This document shows, in pieces, positions 1-7,230 of a stretch of DNA of 8,252 nucleotides (its first letter is position 1; the number at the start of each line of letters is the position of its first letter). The position numbers and the translations under genes are program-made. Source of the DNA: DASSCW01 sp036556325 (GTDB lineage: Bacteria; Chloroflexota; Limnocylindria; QHBO01); assembly GCA_036556325.1 (NCBI GenBank), contig DATBJR010000105.1:1-8252 (forward strand). The letters run 5' to 3'. The notes under the pieces are model-generated. The model was not told the DNA's origin and did not search any database. It was given only the letters and a program-made list of their open reading frames with translations.

Positions 1-687
1 CGCGGGGCCGAAGGTCGGAACGGCGCCGCGCAGCACGTCGAAGGTCGACTGGTGGCAGGGGCACAGCAAGGCGTGATCGGCGTCGCGGTAGAGGCCGACC
101 GGGCAGCCGGCGTGCGTGCAGAGCTTGGAGTACGCCACGCAGCCATCCGGCGTCCAGCCCTCGCGGCCAGGCGGCAGGGCCAGATCGGAGGGGTTGACCC
201 GAATGAGCAGCGTCTGGGAGTCCGCCGATCCCACCGCCCCCTCGGGGAAGACGGTCTGCACCGACCCCTGGCTCACGTCGGCGGCCACGACCGGGCGCCC
301 GTCACCGTCCACCAGCCGGGCGCCGGGGGTCCAGGCGGTCCGGAACAGCGCGCGCCCTGGGCGCGGCCCCAGGGAGAGCGTCGGGATGGCGAGCGCGGCA
401 GCCAGTGCGGCGACGGCACCGCCGGCGACGCGCACGAGGAACGTGCGGCGGGTCACCGGCCCGCCGCCCGGTGGCACCTCCGGCGGCTCGAGCGGTTCGG
501 TCTCGAGCGGGGCATGCACCAGGGCGGCGGCCCAGATCACGCTGGCGACGCCGAGGCCGCCGAACGCGAGCGCCAGCAGGATGCCCTCGACCGGCGGCGA
601 TCCGCCGACGACGTAGACGACGAGGAGGCCGACGGAGGCCACTGCCGAGACGACCAGCGCGACGAGCACCCACCGTTCGGCGTTCAC
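1..687 (-). CDS. qcrA: Rieske iron-sulfur subunit of cytochrome bc complex (QcrA-like), partial
   Basis: Rieske subunit of a menaquinol:cytochrome c reductase; its [2Fe-2S] cluster takes electrons from quinol and passes them to cytochrome c on the outer face of the membrane. The 229 visible residues run off the left edge, so the C-terminus is missing. The cluster motifs are intact: CTHAGC (Cys190, His192, Cys195) and CPCHQS (Cys209, Cys211, His212), giving two Cys and two His ligands plus the usual disulfide pair Cys195/Cys211. The N-terminus has two hydrophobic helices (about 6-28 and 35-58), then a twin-arginine motif TRRTFL (79-84) before a third helix (about 87-106). This three-helix plan matches actinobacterial QcrA rather than the one-helix proteobacterial form. 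The GTG start at 685-687 overlaps the stop of the preceding cytochrome gene (GTGA), and a strong Shine-Dalgarno sequence GGGGAGG (693-699) lies 5 nt upstream. Cytochrome b probably follows beyond the window. Identity is near certain; the gene symbol rests on the order after a QcrC-like gene. Confidence 0.93.
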   Translation of the reverse strand, partial: MNAERWVLVALVVSAVASVGLLVVYVVGGSPPVEGILLALAFGGLGVASVIWAAALVHAPLETEPLEPPEVPPGGGPVTRRTFLVRVAGGAVAALAAALAIPTLSLGPRPGRALFRTAWTPGARLVDGDGRPVVAADVSQGSVQTVFPEGAVGSADSQTLLIRVNPSDLALPPGREGWTPDGCVAYSKLCTHAGCPVGLYRDADHALLCPCHQSTFDVLRGAVPTFGPA

Positions 688-1418
688 TCGGTCCTCCCCC
701 ACTCGCGGCCGACCAGCCACGCGACCAAGACCAGCAACCCCATGCCCACCAGCCAGGCGACGAAGCCTTCCGGCACCGGGCCCGCAGCGCCGATGTCCAG
801 GCCGCCGTGCGCCGACGTCCCATTCAGCGTGGCCAGGTAGCCGGCGATGGCGTCCACCTCCGCCGACGGCAGCGGGAACTTCGGCATCTGGCCCGGTCCG
901 GTGAGCATCGCCTCCCCGACCAGGGTCGGCGAGACATCATGCAGCGGCGGGGCGATGGCGCCGCCGCCGACCACCCCACCGCCGGCGCTCGCCCCGTGGC
1001 AGGGGGCGCAATTGGCGATGAACAGGCTCATCCCGCCCTGCACGTCGGTGCCCGCCATCACGTTCGGAATGGCCGGCCCGTTGCCCAACGAGCCGACATA
1101 GGCAACCAGGTCGCGAATCTGCCCGTCGTTGAACGCCGGCGGCTTGCGCGGTGCCTGCCCGTCCCCGAGCGATGCCCGAGGCATGCGACCGGTCCGCAGC
1201 TGGAAATCGGCGGCGGCTTCACCGACGCCGACGAGCGCCGGGGCGACGGCGCTGCCGCCACCATCGGCACCATGGCAGGCGGCGCACGATACCGCGAACA
1301 GCTGTGCGCCACGTTCGACCGAGGTCGCGGGCGACGCACCATCCGCCGCGCGCAGCGGCGCCTGCAGCACGAGCCCGATCAGGCCCGCCACGCCGAAGGC
1401 CAGCAGCCAGCGCCTCAT
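684..1418 (-). CDS. qcrC: Di-heme cytochrome c subunit of bc complex (QcrC-like)
   Basis: Membrane-anchored di-heme cytochrome c of 244 residues, the probable electron acceptor of the Rieske protein within the bcc complex. A Sec signal or N-terminal anchor (residues 1-25, starting MRRWLLAF) is followed by two cytochrome c modules. Heme site 1 is CAACH (45-49), with Met79 of GRMP as candidate axial ligand. Heme site 2 is CAPCH (137-141), with Met178 of GQMP as candidate ligand. A C-terminal helix (about 218-237) with a charged tail anchors the domain. Two c-type hemes plus a C-terminal anchor, directly before the Rieske gene, is the actinobacterial QcrC plan. The reading frame stays open up to 1571, but the ATG at 1416-1418 immediately precedes the signal sequence and overlaps the upstream gene's stop as ATGA, indicating translational coupling; I see no clear Shine-Dalgarno sequence there. 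A generic di-heme cytochrome c is the alternative, made unlikely by the gene order. Confidence 0.9.
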   Translation of the reverse strand: MRRWLLAFGVAGLIGLVLQAPLRAADGASPATSVERGAQLFAVSCAACHGADGGGSAVAPALVGVGEAAADFQLRTGRMPRASLGDGQAPRKPPAFNDGQIRDLVAYVGSLGNGPAIPNVMAGTDVQGGMSLFIANCAPCHGASAGGGVVGGGAIAPPLHDVSPTLVGEAMLTGPGQMPKFPLPSAEVDAIAGYLATLNGTSAHGGLDIGAAGPVPEGFVAWLVGMGLLVLVAWLVGREWGRTE

Positions 1419-1777
1419 CCGGTGACCGCCGCGCGCCAGGCGATGACGGCGAGCAGGGTGCCGGTCACGGCCAGGGCCACGGAACGGCCCCGTTCGGACC
1501 GATCGGCCACGAACGTGCCGGCGGCTACCGGCACGAGCACGAGGGCGGCTCCGTAGACCCAGTGCAGCCACTCGGCCGGTCCGTTGCCGCGCAGGGCCAG
1601 TGCGAGCCCGAGTGCCCCCGCCATCACGGCGAGCGCGGCCACGGTGACGCGCATGCCTCCGGCGAGTCCGGCCGCGACACCGCCGACGGAGATCCAGGCC
1701 ACGACCGCGAACGCCACACAGCCAACAGCAACCAGCAGCCCCGCGATGGCATGCAGCTGCACGAGCGTCGCGTTCAC
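1415..1777 (-). CDS. Small four-helix membrane protein coupled to qcrC
   Basis: A 120-residue protein I do not recognise. It is almost entirely hydrophobic, with four predicted membrane helices at about 6-30, 42-62, 70-91 and 98-117. Polar landmarks are His9 in helix 1, Glu69-Trp-Leu-His72-Trp at the start of helix 3, and a charged loop DRSERGR (92-98) before helix 4. The GTG start (1775-1777) is chosen because the hydrophobic sequence begins there; upstream codons in the same frame are compositionally unlike protein, and no clear Shine-Dalgarno sequence precedes it. Its stop overlaps the cytochrome start by 4 bp, so it is the first gene of the operon and is probably made with the complex. 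In Actinobacteria this position is held by ctaE (oxidase subunit III), but this protein is too short and has too few helices to be that. An assembly factor or accessory subunit of the bc complex is a reasonable inference, not shown by the sequence. Confidence 0.75.
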   Translation of the reverse strand: MNATLVQLHAIAGLLVAVGCVAFAVVAWISVGGVAAGLAGGMRVTVAALAVMAGALGLALALRGNGPAEWLHWVYGAALVLVPVAAGTFVADRSERGRSVALAVTGTLLAVIAWRAAVTG

Positions 1778-1935
1778 GCCGCGACGGGCAGAGCTCTGGA
1801 CAGGCGGCGACTGAGTCGGGCCGATGGGCGCCGGATCACATGTACTCGCTCCTGCAAACCTCGCGCCAGCGTCCGGCGGCGTCCGCGCCCACACCACTCG
1901 GTGGCGGATAGTACCTCCCCACCATGCCCCGATCG

Positions 1936-1959
1936 GGTCGGTGCCCTCGCGCACCGACC
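1936..1959. promoter_or_regulatory. Perfect 9-bp inverted repeat, candidate operator
   Basis: GGTCGGTGC (1936-1944) and GCACCGACC (1951-1959) are exact reverse complements separated by 6 nt. The repeat lies in the divergent region between the respiratory operon and the glycosyltransferase, 17 bp before the latter's ATG. A TAGGTT hexamer (1965-1970) sits just after it; if that is the -10 box, the repeat covers the -35 region, as a repressor or activator site would. If transcription starts upstream of 1936, it would instead form an RNA hairpin in the leader. I cannot assign a regulator. Confidence 0.45.
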
Positions 1960-1976
1960 GCCCGTAGGTTGGGGGC

Positions 1977-3923
1977 ATGCTCAGCGAAACGGTCACCCGG
2001 GCCGGCCTGCCAACCCTCCCCAGTGGCGCCCCGCTCCGCGAGTCGGCGTTACGCAAGGTGGTGATCCGTGCGGTCGCGCTCACCGCCGTCACGGTAACCG
2101 TCGCTTACCTCGGCTGGCGCCTGCTCGCCGGCACCATCAACCCGGCCATCTGGTGGATCGCGGTGCCCCTCTTCGCGGTAGAGGTCCACAACGCGTTCGG
2201 CCTCATCCTCTACACCTTCGCCCTGTGGGCCGTGGACACCGGGCCGGCGTGGCACCCTGCCGGCACGAAGCGGCGCGTGGCCGTGCTCATCCCGACCTAC
2301 AACGAGTCGACCGAGGTACTCCTGCCCACCGTGGCTGCGGCGGTGGCCCTTCGGCCGCAGCACGAGACCTGGGTCCTCGACGACGGCAACCGGCCGGAGG
2401 TCCGACGCTTGGCCGACGACCTGGGCGCGCAGTACCTCGCGCGCGCCGATCACAGCCACGCCAAGGCAGGCAACCTGAACCATGCCCTCGGCGTCGTAAA
2501 GGCCGATGTCGTGGCGGTCCTGGATGCCGATCACGTGCCGACCCGCGACTTCCTCCTGCACACGGTGGGCTACTTCGACGACCCCGAGGTGGCGTTGGTC
2601 CAGACTCCGCAATCCTTCTACAACCTCGAGTCGTTCGAGCATGAAAAACACGGGGAAGGTCACTTCAACGAGGAGTCGGTCTTCTATCGGGTCATTGGCC
2701 CGGCGAAGAATCGCTGGCAGGCACCGTTCTGGTGCGGCACCTGCGCCCTGGTCCGCACCGAAGCGGTGCGATCCGTGGGCGGGGTTGCCACCGAATCGGT
2801 CACGGAGGACATCCACACCACCATTCGGATGTACCGCCAGGGATGGAAGGGTGTCTACCACAACGAGGTGCTCGCCAACGGACTGGCGCCCGCCGACGCG
2901 GCCGCCTACCTCGGTCAGCGGAACCGGTGGGCGACCGGGGCCATGCAGGTCCTGCGGATCGAGAATCCGCTCTTCGGACGTGGCATGAGCTTTGGCCAGC
3001 GGGTGGCGTTCCTGACGACCCTCTTCGCCTGGTTCGACGCCTGGCGCATGCTGGCCTACATGGTCATCCCGGTCCTCGTGATCTTCACGGCCACGTCGCC
3101 CATTGCGGCGCCCGGCTACATCTTCGGACCCTTCTTCGCGGCGACGCTGGGCCTCCAGTTCGTTGCGCTGCGCCTCCTGGCGCGTGGTCACTACCCGCCG
3201 ATCCTGTCCATGCTTTTCGAGGTGCTTCGGATGCCGGCCGTCCTGCCGGCCACCCTCACGCTGCTCCGTCGCGACGTGAACCGACCGTTCTGGGTGACGC
3301 CCAAGGGGCGCTCGAACCGGAGCGGCGCACATGTCCCGCGGCTGCTGACCGTGCTGGCCGTCGCGAGCGCCATGGCCATCGGCTGGCTCGCCTTCTCAGC
3401 ACTGGGGCTGACACCGATGCATTACCAGGAGCCCGGCGCGGCGATCGGCGCCGGCGCCTTCGCCGCCATGAACCTGGGACTGCTGCTCGCGGCGATCGGC
3501 CGCATCCAGGACGCCCGCTTCGCCGGCGAGCGCCGGGCCAGCGTTCGATTCGAGACGCGGCTTCCGGCCCAGCTGGCCGGCCGCCGGGCCACGGCGCTGG
3601 ACGTATCCCTGACGGGGGCACAGCTGGCGGTCCATTCGGAATTGCACCTGGTGGAGGGCGCACGCGTTCCCCTCGACGTGAGCGTTGATGGCACGAAGCT
3701 GAGCCTGGATGCGATCGTCCGTCGCGTTGTGCCGCAGGGCGACGGGCGAACCATGATCGGCATCCAATTCGCGCCGAAGCAGATGGCGACGGTCGCGAAG
3801 CTGGCGCTGGCGCTGTTCGGAGCCGACGACACGGCCTGGCGTCGCACCGCGACTCGCGCGAAGCCGGCCGCTGGACGCCGAACAACGGCGGCTGGCTTGG
3901 CTTCGACGGCTGTCACCCGCTGA
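1977..3923 (+). CDS. BcsA-like processive glycosyltransferase (GT2) with C-terminal PilZ domain
   Basis: A 648-residue inner-membrane polysaccharide synthase that should polymerise a nucleotide sugar in the cytoplasm and export the chain. Two N-terminal helices (about 29-48 and 59-83) precede the GT-A domain. Catalytic motifs are in order: DDG (135-137), HAKAGNLNHAL downstream, DAD (183-185), TED (276-278, catalytic base) and QRNRW (314-318). After two or three further helices comes FWVTPKG (438-444), matching the FxVTxK gating loop of BcsA; then two more helices and a PilZ domain from about 518. The c-di-GMP motif is complete: RxxxR at Arg520/Arg524 and DVSLTG (542-547). Activation by c-di-GMP follows from the family. 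At 648 residues it is shorter than typical BcsA, and no bcsB, bcsC or bcsZ is present, so the polymer may not be cellulose. The ATG at 1977 gives the first helix a normal leader; the preceding AGGTTGGGGG is a loose Shine-Dalgarno, or the transcript is nearly leaderless if TAGGTT (1965-1970) is the -10 box. Confidence 0.9.
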   Translation: MLSETVTRAGLPTLPSGAPLRESALRKVVIRAVALTAVTVTVAYLGWRLLAGTINPAIWWIAVPLFAVEVHNAFGLILYTFALWAVDTGPAWHPAGTKRRVAVLIPTYNESTEVLLPTVAAAVALRPQHETWVLDDGNRPEVRRLADDLGAQYLARADHSHAKAGNLNHALGVVKADVVAVLDADHVPTRDFLLHTVGYFDDPEVALVQTPQSFYNLESFEHEKHGEGHFNEESVFYRVIGPAKNRWQAPFWCGTCALVRTEAVRSVGGVATESVTEDIHTTIRMYRQGWKGVYHNEVLANGLAPADAAAYLGQRNRWATGAMQVLRIENPLFGRGMSFGQRVAFLTTLFAWFDAWRMLAYMVIPVLVIFTATSPIAAPGYIFGPFFAATLGLQFVALRLLARGHYPPILSMLFEVLRMPAVLPATLTLLRRDVNRPFWVTPKGRSNRSGAHVPRLLTVLAVASAMAIGWLAFSALGLTPMHYQEPGAAIGAGAFAAMNLGLLLAAIGRIQDARFAGERRASVRFETRLPAQLAGRRATALDVSLTGAQLAVHSELHLVEGARVPLDVSVDGTKLSLDAIVRRVVPQGDGRTMIGIQFAPKQMATVAKLALALFGADDTAWRRTATRAKPAAGRRTTAAGLASTAVTR

Positions 3924-4000
3924 CCTCGGGCGCCCATCACTTTCCGGAACCTGCCTACCGGTCACTCGACCTTGAGAAGCAGGGTGGCAATCGTCGGCGA

Positions 4001-4029
4001 TTGGCGGGGCGCCGGGCGTGCGCTAGCAT
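4001..4029 (+). promoter_or_regulatory. Sigma-70-type promoter of the cyclase-receptor gene
   Basis: TTGGCG (4001-4006) and TAGCAT (4024-4029) are separated by exactly 17 nt, a good match to housekeeping -35/-10 spacing and sequence. Transcription would start near 4036 and leave a leader of about 30 nt before the GTG at 4066. Its presence suggests the receptor gene is transcribed separately from the glycosyltransferase that ends 77 bp upstream. I see no terminator in the rest of the 3924-4065 gap. Confidence 0.55.
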
Positions 4030-4065
4030 CCCGCACCGACGGATTCTCGGAACGGCAGAGGGCGC

Positions 4066-7000
4066 GTGAGCGACAGCGTCTCCCCGAGCGACGCTCGGTC
4101 ATCCGGCCTTCGCACCTTCCTGATCGCCGATGTCCGCGGCTACACCACCTACACCCGGGAGCACGGCGACGAGCGCGCCGCGCGGCTCGCGTCCGAATTC
4201 GCCGCGGCGGTTCGCGACGTCGTCGGCCCGTACGACGGCAATCTGCTCGAGCTCCGCGGCGACGAGGCGCTGGTCGTCTTCGAATCGCCACGCCAGGCGC
4301 TGCGTGCCGCCGTGGCGCTGCAGCGCCGGTTTCATGAGATCGCGCTGCCGCGCGGCGTCGGGATCGGCTTGGACGCCGGCGAGTCCATCGCGGTCGAGGG
4401 CGGCTACCGCGGGGGAGCCCTGAACCTCGCGGCGCGGCTGTGCTCCCAGGCCGCTGCCGGCGAGATCCTGGCTTCGGAGCCACTCGTTCACCTGGCGGCG
4501 CGGATGGACGACATCACCTATGTGGAGACGCGCACGTTTCGGCTCAAGGGCTATGCCCAGCCGATCCGGGCGGTCGAGATCGCCGCCAACGGTGCGGGCA
4601 GAACGAATCTGGCCCGGCGCGTCCGACGCATTCGGGCGTGGACCGGGCTGCATCGGCGCATGGTGGCCGGCGGGGCCACGGCGGCCATCGTCGTCATCGG
4701 CGCCGCGGTGCTCCTTCTCCTGCAACGGGGCCCAACGCCGGCACCCGGACCGACCCGGACCCTCGCCGATGTCGAGTCCGGCATCGCCCTCGTAGACGCG
4801 CGGACCCATGCGGAGAAGGCCCATATCGGCCTTTCGACCATCAGCCAGCCCGTGGATGCCACCTTCGCGGCCGGCTACTTCTGGGTGCTGAACCTCGAGC
4901 CGCTGTCGTTCGTGCAGATCGATCCCAAGTCGGGCGCCATCGTCCGGCAGGTGGCGCTGCCGTTCAACGACCCGGGAGGCTTCGCGGCCGATGAGCACAA
5001 CCTGTGGTTCGCGGACTATTCGCATCCGCTCATCGCCCGGATCGACGTGGCCACCGGTCGTGAGCTGGATCGGTTCGACCTGTCAAGGGCAATCAAGCCT
5101 GCCGACATCGGCTTCAGCGGCCTGGCCCTGGGCGACGGCTCGCTGTGGGCGACCGGCAAGGAGCGCGCCCAGGTCTTCCGGATCGATCCCGAGACGGGGA
5201 AGGTCCAGGCCAGGATCGATGACGTCGGCAGCTTCTCGGCGGCGTTCGGTGACGGCGCGCTGTGGACCGGCTCTGATTTCGGCGTCCTGCGGGTGAACCC
5301 CGCCACCAACACGGCCAGCGAGACCGACGTGCCGACCGGCCATGTCGGCGGCTCGATCACCATCGGCGGCGGATTCGCCTGGACCACCGACGAGAGCAAG
5401 GGTGTCGTCTACAAGATCGATCGCGCCGGCAAGATCGCGGGCACCATCGCAACCGGGGCGGGAGCGCACGGCGCTTTCTTCAGCGACGGATCCGTGTGGG
5501 TCGCGAACCAGGATGTCGGCACGGTCAGTCGCATCGACGCGGTCACCGACACGGTGGCTGCCCTGGCCTTCAGCCACCCCGTCTCGGCGGTTGCCGCCGG
5601 GGACGGGACGGTGCTGGTCGCGCTTGATCGGGGCCGAACATACGAAGACCGGATCGACGCCCTGACCGGGAGCGTGGCCAGGCTGCTCACTTCGGGCTAC
5701 GGGTTTGAATCGGGTGAGCCGGCGCTGGAATGGACGCCGGAGGCGTTTCTGATCGGCGATGCGACCTGCGCGCCGCTCGTCCGCTGGGCGCACGACCCGA
5801 ACGGGGCGGCACACCTCGAGCCAGAGGCGGCAGCTGCCCTGCCCACCATCTCGCCGGACGGTCGGACGTACACCTTCCGGATCCGCCCGGGCCTCGCGTT
5901 TTCCGACGCGTCAAAGGAGGCGGTCACCGCCGAGACATACCGCTACTCGATCGAGAGAGCGCTGTCACCCAAGCTGGGGGACCAGCCCCCGGGCACCTTC
6001 TTCGTGGACGACATCGCCGGCGAAGATGCCTTCCGCCAGGGTAAGGCGCCGCACATCTCCGGCCTGGTCGCGGACGGCGATCGGCTCAGCATCACCCTCG
6101 TCGCGCCACGGAGCGATCTCGTCAGCCGCCTCGCGCTGCCGTTCTTCTGCCCGGTCCGGGTGGGCACGCCCGCCATCCCTGGCGGTGCCCTGTCCCGCGT
6201 CAGCGGTCCCGACGGGACCACCGAGACCCTCGACGCCGCCGGACCGTACTACCTGGCCGATCACCTCAACGGCGAGTACGCGATCCTCAAACGAAACCCA
6301 AATTACGGCGGCACGCGCCAGGTCGGGTTCGACGCCATCGCGCTGCGTGAGGGGCTCAGCGGCGGGGCCGCGGTCGAGCGCGTCGACAACGGCACCTGGG
6401 ATGGCGTGATCGACATCGAGGACGAGATCTTTGGCCTGCATGGCGAGCTTGCCAGGCAATGGGGTCCGGGCAGCGACGCCGGAGCGGCCGGCGACCAGCG
6501 GTTCTTCCTCGTGCCGGATGGCGGCATCTGGGTGCTGTGGCTCAACGCGTCGCGCGAGCCCTTCAGTGACCTCCGCCTGCGACGTGCGATCGCCATGGCG
6601 GTCGACCGCCCGGCCGTGGCCGATGCCGCCGGCTCCGCCAATGTCCAGCTCCTGCCCTGGAACCGCTTCCTCGGGCCGACCATGTTCACCGGCCCCCCGC
6701 CGCGCGCCGCGGAACTGCAACCTCGCCTGGCGATGGCACGCCGGCAGCTGCACGGCGTCAATCGCCAGCTGCGCCTGGCGGTGCCCGCCTTCTGCGGCGA
6801 GTGCCGCAATGCTGCCGAAGAACTGGCTGCGGACCTTGGAGCGGTCGGCCTGCAGATCGAGATCGCCACCGTTCGCGAGTCGGCCGGGGAGGCGGACCCG
6901 TACGGCGACTTCGACATGACGGTCGGCGCGATCTTTCCCGACACGCCCGATCGGGCTGCGTTCCTTTCGCAGCTGCTGGCGTTCGCCGATCCGCCGGGCT

Positions 7001-7230
7001 GGTTGCCACGCGAGCTGCAGGATGCCGAGCGAACCCTGACCCGGCTCACCGGTGACGCGCTCGAAGAACGCGTCACCCGCCTTGAGGACCAGGTCAGGTC
7101 GGCAACCCCGGGCGCGGTGTTCGGCTACAGCGTCAAGGGGGCGTACTTCGGTCCGACCGTCGGCTGCGAGCAGTTCTGGCCGACGGGGCTCCTCGATCTG
7201 ACCGCGCTCTGTCCGGGCCCAGCCCGCTGA
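4066..7230 (+). CDS. Transmembrane receptor: class III nucleotide cyclase + beta-propeller + family 5 solute-binding domain
   Basis: A 1054-residue fusion. Residues about 15-172 form a class III adenylate/guanylate cyclase domain: metal-binding Asp22 (IADVRGYT) and Asp66 (RGDE), transition-state pair Asn120 and Arg124 (NLAAR), ending at LKGYAQPIRAVEI. A basic stretch (184-198) and one helix (about 199-219) follow, so the positive-inside rule puts the cyclase in the cytoplasm and the rest outside. Residues about 235-540 are repeated blades of the NHL/YncE/SMP-30 type, with recurring G-x-x-W and R-I-D-x-x-T-G patterns. Residues about 550-1045 are a family 5 extracytoplasmic solute-binding domain: SPDGRTYTFRIRPGLAFS (from 596) and the hallmark NASREPFSDLRLRRAIAMAVDR (from 827). 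The solute-binding part has six cysteines, including CGEC at 910-913. The GTG start has an AGAGGG 3 nt upstream and lies just before the cyclase domain. No ABC permease or ATPase is nearby, so a sensory role is inferred: ligand binding outside changes cyclic nucleotide production inside. Glu62 replaces the purine-selecting Lys of adenylate cyclases, so the product, or even activity, is uncertain. Confidence 0.88.
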   Translation: MSDSVSPSDARSSGLRTFLIADVRGYTTYTREHGDERAARLASEFAAAVRDVVGPYDGNLLELRGDEALVVFESPRQALRAAVALQRRFHEIALPRGVGIGLDAGESIAVEGGYRGGALNLAARLCSQAAAGEILASEPLVHLAARMDDITYVETRTFRLKGYAQPIRAVEIAANGAGRTNLARRVRRIRAWTGLHRRMVAGGATAAIVVIGAAVLLLLQRGPTPAPGPTRTLADVESGIALVDARTHAEKAHIGLSTISQPVDATFAAGYFWVLNLEPLSFVQIDPKSGAIVRQVALPFNDPGGFAADEHNLWFADYSHPLIARIDVATGRELDRFDLSRAIKPADIGFSGLALGDGSLWATGKERAQVFRIDPETGKVQARIDDVGSFSAAFGDGALWTGSDFGVLRVNPATNTASETDVPTGHVGGSITIGGGFAWTTDESKGVVYKIDRAGKIAGTIATGAGAHGAFFSDGSVWVANQDVGTVSRIDAVTDTVAALAFSHPVSAVAAGDGTVLVALDRGRTYEDRIDALTGSVARLLTSGYGFESGEPALEWTPEAFLIGDATCAPLVRWAHDPNGAAHLEPEAAAALPTISPDGRTYTFRIRPGLAFSDASKEAVTAETYRYSIERALSPKLGDQPPGTFFVDDIAGEDAFRQGKAPHISGLVADGDRLSITLVAPRSDLVSRLALPFFCPVRVGTPAIPGGALSRVSGPDGTTETLDAAGPYYLADHLNGEYAILKRNPNYGGTRQVGFDAIALREGLSGGAAVERVDNGTWDGVIDIEDEIFGLHGELARQWGPGSDAGAAGDQRFFLVPDGGIWVLWLNASREPFSDLRLRRAIAMAVDRPAVADAAGSANVQLLPWNRFLGPTMFTGPPPRAAELQPRLAMARRQLHGVNRQLRLAVPAFCGECRNAAEELAADLGAVGLQIEIATVRESAGEADPYGDFDMTVGAIFPDTPDRAAFLSQLLAFADPPGWLPRELQDAERTLTRLTGDALEERVTRLEDQVRSATPGAVFGYSVKGAYFGPTVGCEQFWPTGLLDLTALCPGPAR

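Noticed and set aside
1419..1571. Upstream extension of the cytochrome gene to an ATG at 1571
   Set aside because: The extra 51 residues are Arg-rich, would bury the signal sequence, and overlap the upstream gene; the ATGA overlap at 1418 is the natural start.
1965..1970. TAGGTT as the -10 box of a leaderless glycosyltransferase transcript
   Set aside because: The spacing to the ATG would fit, but no -35 hexamer is recognisable 16-18 nt upstream; it is kept only as a comment, not as a feature.
1778..2092. Upstream extension of the small membrane protein to 2092
   Set aside because: It would run through the divergent intergenic region into the glycosyltransferase coding region and has no hydrophobic or protein-like character before the GTG at 1777.
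1151..2644. 497-codon open frame on the plus strand
   Set aside because: It overlaps the cytochrome and small membrane protein genes on the other strand and the glycosyltransferase in another frame; its Arg/Pro/His-rich translation is typical of a shadow frame.
2049..3332. 427-codon open frame on the minus strand
   Set aside because: It is antisense to the glycosyltransferase, whose catalytic motifs are unambiguous. The translation has no domain-like pattern and is rich in residues expected from GC-rich noncoding frames.
3928..3935. GGGCGCCC palindrome just after the glycosyltransferase stop
   Set aside because: It has no loop and no following T-run, so it cannot be supported as a terminator, and such palindromes are expected in GC-rich DNA.
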